Origin: Yoonia sediminilitoris
GTDB taxonomy: Bacteria > Pseudomonadota > Alphaproteobacteria > Rhodobacterales > Rhodobacteraceae
NCBI RefSeq assembly: GCF_003058085.1
Contig: NZ_QBUD01000002.1
Location: forward strand, 372,001-436,000
Reading direction: 5' to 3'
DNA: 64,000 nt
Position numbers and translations under genes: made by a program. Within the stretch, counting starts at the first letter, position 1; every line of letters starts with the position of its first letter. Of the stretch, positions 60,143-64,000 are shown in pieces. The notes under the pieces were generated by a model that worked only from the letters and a program-made list of their open reading frames with translations, was not told the origin of the DNA and ran no database searches.

Positions 60143-61924
60143 ATGGCAGCGTCTCCTCTTGATGATAGCACCGGCCCTCTGGGTATCATTGTCAAGGTGG
60201 CTGGAACCGCGATTGCGGACGAAATTGCTGTGTTGTCAGCGCGCACGACACATGACCTGAACCGGGTACCGCAGGCCATCGTCACATTGGCCGATGGGTC
60301 TGTTGCCACCAACGAATTTCCGCTCACGGACGGAGCCGACTACAAACCGGGCACAGAGATCGAGGTGCAGGCCCATTTCGGCGACGGCGCCTCGCAAACT
60401 CTGTTCAAAGGGATCATCACCGCGACCCGGCTTCGGGTGACTGGCGGTGGCGGGCAGCTTGAACTGACATGCCGCGACAAGGCGATTACACTGACCGAGA
60501 TTCGTAAGACAACCAGTTTTGTTCAGTCCAAGGACAGCGATGCAATGTCGAAGATTATCGGGGACGCGGGGCTGTCGGCTGATGTGGCCGCCACAATGGC
60601 CGACCCTGCCGATCTGGTGCAATATGACGTGAGTGACTGGGACTTTCTGCGCCTGCTGGCAGATCGCAACGGCCATGCCTTGCTGGTTGACGACGGGAAA
60701 GTGACCTCAAAAGAACCCGACCCTTCGGTTGGGGCGGCGATGACGCTCACGCTGGGTATGGATATTCTTGAAATTGATACCCAGGTGAACACAGCATCGC
60801 TGTTCAAGGAAAGCAGTGTCACCGGTTGGGACCCTGCCGCGCAGGCCACAGTCAGTGAAACGGCTCAGGGCGTAGATAAGGGAAGTTGGGGGAATTCGAG
60901 TTTCTCGGACCTGACAGGCGTCACGAGTGACCGCACCCACAGTGCAACAACCCCCTATGCCGCAGGTCAGGTCAGCATGCCGGACATAGCCAAGGCGCGC
61001 GCCGCAAGACCACCACTCGCAGCCATGTCAGGCACCTGTCGTTATATCGGGTCTACACTTGCCAACCCCGGCGACACGATCGAATTGACCGGGGTTGGCA
61101 ACCGTATGGGCGGGACCGCATTTGTCAGCGGTATCAACCACGACCTCAGCGCGGGGAAATGGACAACAACCGCACGCTTTGGCCTGCCTGCGGGCTGGCG
61201 GGCTGACAGCTTTGGGCTTGCGACACCCGGTGCCGGTGCCATGGCATCGCCGGTCCATGGGCTGCATGTGGCCACCGTACTGGCCATCGTGGATTCAAGC
61301 GGCACCAATCCGATGCAAGATGATGCGATGATCCAGATCAGCCTGCCCTTGATCGGCGCAGAACCGGCAGAGCTTTGGGCGCGCTATGCCCAGCCCTATG
61401 CAAGTGACGGCGCCGGCATCCAGTTTTTGCCGGAAATCGGCGACGAGGTGATCGTTGGCTTTCTGTCTGCGGACCCCGGCGCGCCGGTGATCCTGGGGTC
61501 ACTGCACGGCGGCAGCCTGACCCGCACCAATGAGGCGACCGAGAAAAACGAGCTTAAGACCATCACCACCAAATCGGGTATCCATCTGACATTTGACGAC
61601 GACAAGGAAATCCTGACCGCCGAAACGCCCGCCGGGCAATCTATCGTGATTGACGATGACGGCAGCACAATCACCGTGACCGACGTTACAGGCAACACCA
61701 TCACGATGAGCGACAGCGGCATCGTTATGGACAGTCAGGGCACGATCGACATCACCGCCGTTCAGGACATCAACATCGAAAGCAGTGGCGGCGATGTAAA
61801 TTTGACGGGGCTGAATATAGCTGCCGATGCGAGTGTGGAATTCACCGGATCTGGCGGTGCCACAGCAACCCTCAGCGGGGGAGGACAAGCCGTGGTCGAG
61901 GGTGCCATGGTCATGATTAACTAA
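60143..61924 (+). CDS. VgrG-like spike protein (Afp8-like)
   Basis: A 593-residue hub-spike protein. The gp27-like hub occupies about residues 10-350 (LTCRDKAITLTEIRKTTSFV, VQYDVSDWDFLRLLADRNGH), an OB-fold with GIQFLPEIGDEVIVGFLSAD spans about 375-460, and a Gly/Asp-rich beta-helix needle (TIDITAVQDINIESSGGDVN) forms the C-terminus. It sits below the tube and carries the PAAR tip. The stop is immediately followed by a palindromic repeat (copy C), unlike every other join in this operon. Confidence 0.9.
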   Translation: MAASPLDDSTGPLGIIVKVAGTAIADEIAVLSARTTHDLNRVPQAIVTLADGSVATNEFPLTDGADYKPGTEIEVQAHFGDGASQTLFKGIITATRLRVTGGGGQLELTCRDKAITLTEIRKTTSFVQSKDSDAMSKIIGDAGLSADVAATMADPADLVQYDVSDWDFLRLLADRNGHALLVDDGKVTSKEPDPSVGAAMTLTLGMDILEIDTQVNTASLFKESSVTGWDPAAQATVSETAQGVDKGSWGNSSFSDLTGVTSDRTHSATTPYAAGQVSMPDIAKARAARPPLAAMSGTCRYIGSTLANPGDTIELTGVGNRMGGTAFVSGINHDLSAGKWTTTARFGLPAGWRADSFGLATPGAGAMASPVHGLHVATVLAIVDSSGTNPMQDDAMIQISLPLIGAEPAELWARYAQPYASDGAGIQFLPEIGDEVIVGFLSADPGAPVILGSLHGGSLTRTNEATEKNELKTITTKSGIHLTFDDDKEILTAETPAGQSIVIDDDGSTITVTDVTGNTITMSDSGIVMDSQGTIDITAVQDINIESSGGDVNLTGLNIAADASVEFTGSGGATATLSGGGQAVVEGAMVMIN

Positions 61925-62010
61925 AGCGTTTCGCCTTTAACCTGAGGAACCAGATAAAGGCGAAACGCCCACAACATATGAAGTTTCCACGGCGTTTCGA
62001 GAAACGCTTT
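61923..62010 (+). repeat. Palindromic repeat, copy C (intact), inside the operon
   Basis: GCGTTTCGCCTTTA (from 61926) and TAAAGGCGAAACGC form a perfect 14-bp stem around a 15-base loop. A second palindrome, GCGTTTCGAGAAACGC (61992-62007), follows. Related copies lie at 18911, 29893 and in part 24997. Here it starts on the vgrG stop codon and fills the 109-bp gap before the PAAR gene. Confidence 0.8.
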
Positions 62011-62033
62011 GGGGAAATTGGGGGGAAACAAAG

Positions 62034-62324
62034 ATGCCACCAGCAGCACGCCTAACCGATATGCACACATGCCCAGCGTTCAACGGGACCGTCCCGCACG
62101 TCGGCGGTCCGATCGTGGGCCCCGGAGAAGCCACCGTTCTGATCGCCGGATTGCCCGCTGCGGTCCAAGGCGACAATTGCGTATGCGTCGGCCCGACGGC
62201 CACCATTAGCAAGGGGTCCAGCAGCGTCATGATCGGGGGATCCCCTGCCGCCCGCATGGGGGACACGACCGCCCATGGTGGCAGCATTGTCACCGGCGCG
62301 CCAACCGTGATTATCGGGGACTAG
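62034..62324 (+). CDS. PAAR-domain spike tip (Afp10-like)
   Basis: A 96-residue PAAR protein, starting PPAARLTDMHTCPAFNGTVP with HVGGPIVGPGEATVLIAG, Cys and His zinc-ligand residues (HTCP, GDNCVCVGPTA) and a final IGGSPAARMGDTTAHGG. It forms the sharp zinc-bound cone on the spike. GGGGGGAAAC precedes the ATG, so it can be translated independently of vgrG. Confidence 0.92.
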   Translation: MPPAARLTDMHTCPAFNGTVPHVGGPIVGPGEATVLIAGLPAAVQGDNCVCVGPTATISKGSSSVMIGGSPAARMGDTTAHGGSIVTGAPTVIIGD

Positions 62325-62327
62325 GCA

Positions 62328-62786
62328 ATGGCTTTCGAAGATCCCGGATTTTTAGGACGCGGCTGGGCCTTTCCGCCCAGCTTTGATCCCCACACGGGCG
62401 AAGCGACGTTGGTTTCGGCCGCCGAGGACATCAACCAAAGCCTGCGCATCCTGTTCGAAACCCGACCCGGTGAGCGTGTCATGCACCCCGAATTCGGCTG
62501 CCGCATCCATGATTACCTGTTCGACCCGATGAACAATGCCACCATGCGCGCAATAGAGGCCGCCATTGCCCGCGCCATTCTGTTTTACGAGGCACGCATC
62601 CAGACCCACTCTGTCAGGGCGCAAATCAAGACCCGACAAGATCAGATTGATGCTGGCTCCGGTCAGCTTGATATCGCTGTTCTTTATACAATCACCCAGA
62701 CCAACACGCGCCATAACGCGGTGTTCCCTTTCTACATTACCCAAGGCACCCTGATTACCGACAAACCCATCGAGGTTCTGGAATGA
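62328..62786 (+). CDS. gp25/GPW-like baseplate protein (Afp9-like)
   Basis: A 152-residue baseplate wedge protein. It begins AFEDPGFLGRGWAFPPSFDP, then EDINQSLRILFETRPGERVM and HPEFGCRIHDYLFDP, the lysozyme-like gp25 signature shared by T4, T6SS TssE and Afp9. It lies 3 bp after the PAAR gene and overlaps the next by 4 bp. Confidence 0.93.
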   Translation: MAFEDPGFLGRGWAFPPSFDPHTGEATLVSAAEDINQSLRILFETRPGERVMHPEFGCRIHDYLFDPMNNATMRAIEAAIARAILFYEARIQTHSVRAQIKTRQDQIDAGSGQLDIAVLYTITQTNTRHNAVFPFYITQGTLITDKPIEVLE

Positions 62787-63742
62787 GGATTGCGCGCGCC
62801 TTTATCGTTGCAGCAATGGCCATATCGCTTGGCAGTTGCGACACGGTGCAGTCGGTCGTCGACAGCACGATTGAGGCCGCGCAGGCCACCCCCGCACTGG
62901 AATTGATCGGCCTTGGCCCCGAATTGCCTTGCGACGTTGACCGATACGATGCGCGCAGGCTGTCCGGCACCTACTACCGCGTTGCCGACGGCTCAGTGGG
63001 CGGCGAAGTTCTGTTTGTTACCGGCAGACTGGACCTTTTCACGCGCTCCTCACCGCGCAGTATCATCCTTGACGACAGCAGCGTTTGGCCAATTTCGGAG
63101 GGCGCAGATGGGGCATTGTCCACTTTTTGGGGGTCAACGGCATCACCGATCCGCAGCTTGAAGGACGGGACAGACCTGCCGCTGGCGTACACATTGTCCT
63201 ACCGCGCAAACGCGGTCGATTACACCGGCCCTATGGTTGTGGGCATCCCGCCGCGGCAAGAGGAAATCCCAAAGACCGGCACGTCAATCATGTCGGGTCT
63301 GGTGGAGTTAAGCCAAACGACTTTCTCGGAAACCGGTGCACCATCCATCAGCAAGGCCACAGGGCGTTTTGAGTTGCGGATCGGTTATCGGTCGGGCCGT
63401 GCGACATTCACCCTTGAAAATATCGCCAGCACCCAAGGCGCGCCGCTGTCCTTTGCAAAGCTGACGTGGAACCGGCTGGCCCTTTGCGGTGCCCGCCTTG
63501 TCAGCAGTGGGCAGGGCCTTGTGCGCAAGACGGACAGAGATGGCAAGTTGCTGCCGCTGTTCGGGCCGGATGCCGACCCCGCCGCAGGTGCCTTGCAATT
63601 CCAGTCAAGCATGTTTGCCGGAGACACGCGGCCCGGCCCTCCCGGTGGGGTTGGCGGCATCTTTACACTCGAAAGCGATGCCTCCGCGCTGACCGGCGTG
63701 TTCCTGTCCCAGAACGTCATCAATCCGGGGGGCGCAAGTTGA
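62783..63742 (+). CDS. Predicted lipoprotein in the injection-system operon
   Basis: A 319-residue secreted lipoprotein. The signal peptide (IARAFIVAAMAISLGSC) ends in the lipobox LGSC with Cys19 as acylation site. The mature part is beta-rich, with repeated PLAYTLSYRANAVDYTGPMV-type strands. The C-terminal GGVGGIFTLESDASALTGVF recalls the end of small transferrin-binding-protein-like barrels. It has no known homologue among the standard Afp/PVC components. The ATG shares ATGA with the gp25 stop, so it is produced with the baseplate. It could anchor the baseplate to the envelope or coat the particle; this is inference. Confidence 0.8.
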   Translation: MRIARAFIVAAMAISLGSCDTVQSVVDSTIEAAQATPALELIGLGPELPCDVDRYDARRLSGTYYRVADGSVGGEVLFVTGRLDLFTRSSPRSIILDDSSVWPISEGADGALSTFWGSTASPIRSLKDGTDLPLAYTLSYRANAVDYTGPMVVGIPPRQEEIPKTGTSIMSGLVELSQTTFSETGAPSISKATGRFELRIGYRSGRATFTLENIASTQGAPLSFAKLTWNRLALCGARLVSSGQGLVRKTDRDGKLLPLFGPDADPAAGALQFQSSMFAGDTRPGPPGGVGGIFTLESDASALTGVFLSQNVINPGGAS

Positions 63743-63788
63743 TCTGCCCCTTCATCGCAATCCATTTTCAGCGCACAGAAAGCTAACC

Positions 63789-64000
63789 TTGCCCATCAAA
63801 TGGTCCGACATACCCGTTACCCCCGGTTCTTGCGCCGACGCACGATTGCCTGCGCCGTTGGCCGTGCCGCCAAAACTATGTTCGGAAGATCTGGCGCGCA
63901 GCTTTGTCGCATTGGCAAGGACAGCGCCTGAACCGTGGCACAAGCTGCTCAGGCAGGAACCCGCGCTTGTGGCGGCACAGGTTATCAGTTTCCGGCAGGA
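63789..64000 (+). CDS. Unidentified reading frame, 3' partial
   Basis: A frame open to the right edge from a possible TTG at 63789 (LPIKWSDIPVTPG, then SEDLARSFVALARTAPEPW and LLRQEPALVAAQVISFRQ). The frame can also be read upstream to about 63732 without a stop, and no ribosome site is convincing. By position it could begin the next structural gene (baseplate J or another component), but the short sequence matches no family I know. Confidence 0.4.
   Translation, partial: MPIKWSDIPVTPGSCADARLPAPLAVPPKLCSEDLARSFVALARTAPEPWHKLLRQEPALVAAQVISFRQ

Noticed and set aside
54757-64000. Prophage or type VI secretion system
   Set aside because: No capsid, terminase, integrase or lysis genes and no TssB/C split sheath; the single long sheath, DUF4255, DUF5908 and LysM proteins indicate an eCIS-type machine.
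1-64000. CRISPR array, tRNA or rRNA genes
   Set aside because: No regularly spaced repeats and no cloverleaf or rRNA-like sequence were noticed on reading; a tRNA scan and Rfam search would be needed to be certain.

Overview
The window looks like the chromosome of a marine alphaproteobacterium of the Roseobacter group (Rhodobacteraceae). The reasons are a moderately GC-rich sequence, many solute-binding-protein-dependent ABC and TRAP importers, a TamA/TamB pair of the alphaproteobacterial type, Hint-domain and RTX-like remnants, and a large load of decayed insertion sequences and pseudogenes, as reported for genera such as Octadecabacter and Loktanella. The genus is an inference. No rRNA, tRNA or CRISPR array was seen.

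Layout. 1-9607: a DppABC-DF-like ABC importer runs into an allophanate hydrolase and a Rid-family protein. Facing it is a translationally coupled operon for a three-subunit nitrile hydratase/thiocyanate hydrolase-type metalloenzyme plus an amidase. 9608-12266: decayed DNA with a frameshifted cyclophilin-like gene, the tail of an NADP oxidoreductase, an intact cupin and an IS6-family remnant. 12267-18819: small-molecule and stress-type genes, with two AraC regulators, two NmrA/SDR-like oxidoreductases, several small membrane proteins, a glycine-zipper lipoprotein and a DUF1127-like peptide. 18820-25430: acetyltransferase, MerR-methyltransferase fusion, a ruined cytochrome bd operon, an ankyrin lipoprotein, a Gly/Gln-rich secreted protein and IS debris. 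25429-29789: a ROK repressor diverges from an frcBCA-type sugar ABC importer. 30445-37479: a LysR regulator diverges from a TRAP transporter and a three-subunit HcnABC-like amine/amino-acid dehydrogenase with a RidA protein. 37480-38415: IS5 and IS110 fragments. 38416-46752: a DUF3726 protein and a large unknown protein diverge from tamA-tamB. 46976-48111: dead Hint/RTX-type gene. 48119-53654: oppABCDF peptide importer. 53970-54568: dead hemerythrin gene.

54757 to the right edge holds the most interesting system: the first part of a contractile injection system of the eCIS (Afp/PVC/AlgoCIS-like) type. Its order is DUF4255 terminator protein, unknown 248-aa protein, sheath with a large inserted domain, two tube proteins, DUF5908 mini-protein, LysM tube adaptor, VgrG-like spike, PAAR tip, gp25 baseplate protein, a lipoprotein, and the start of a further reading frame. 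The remaining baseplate, tape-measure and AAA+ genes would be expected just beyond the window.

A palindromic repeat family (consensus arm GCGTTTCGCCTTTA) occurs in three copies and one fragment, one copy lying inside the injection-system operon. Solitary IS5-type ends sit on the stop codons of two genes. RNA hairpins follow three of the four solute-binding-protein genes.
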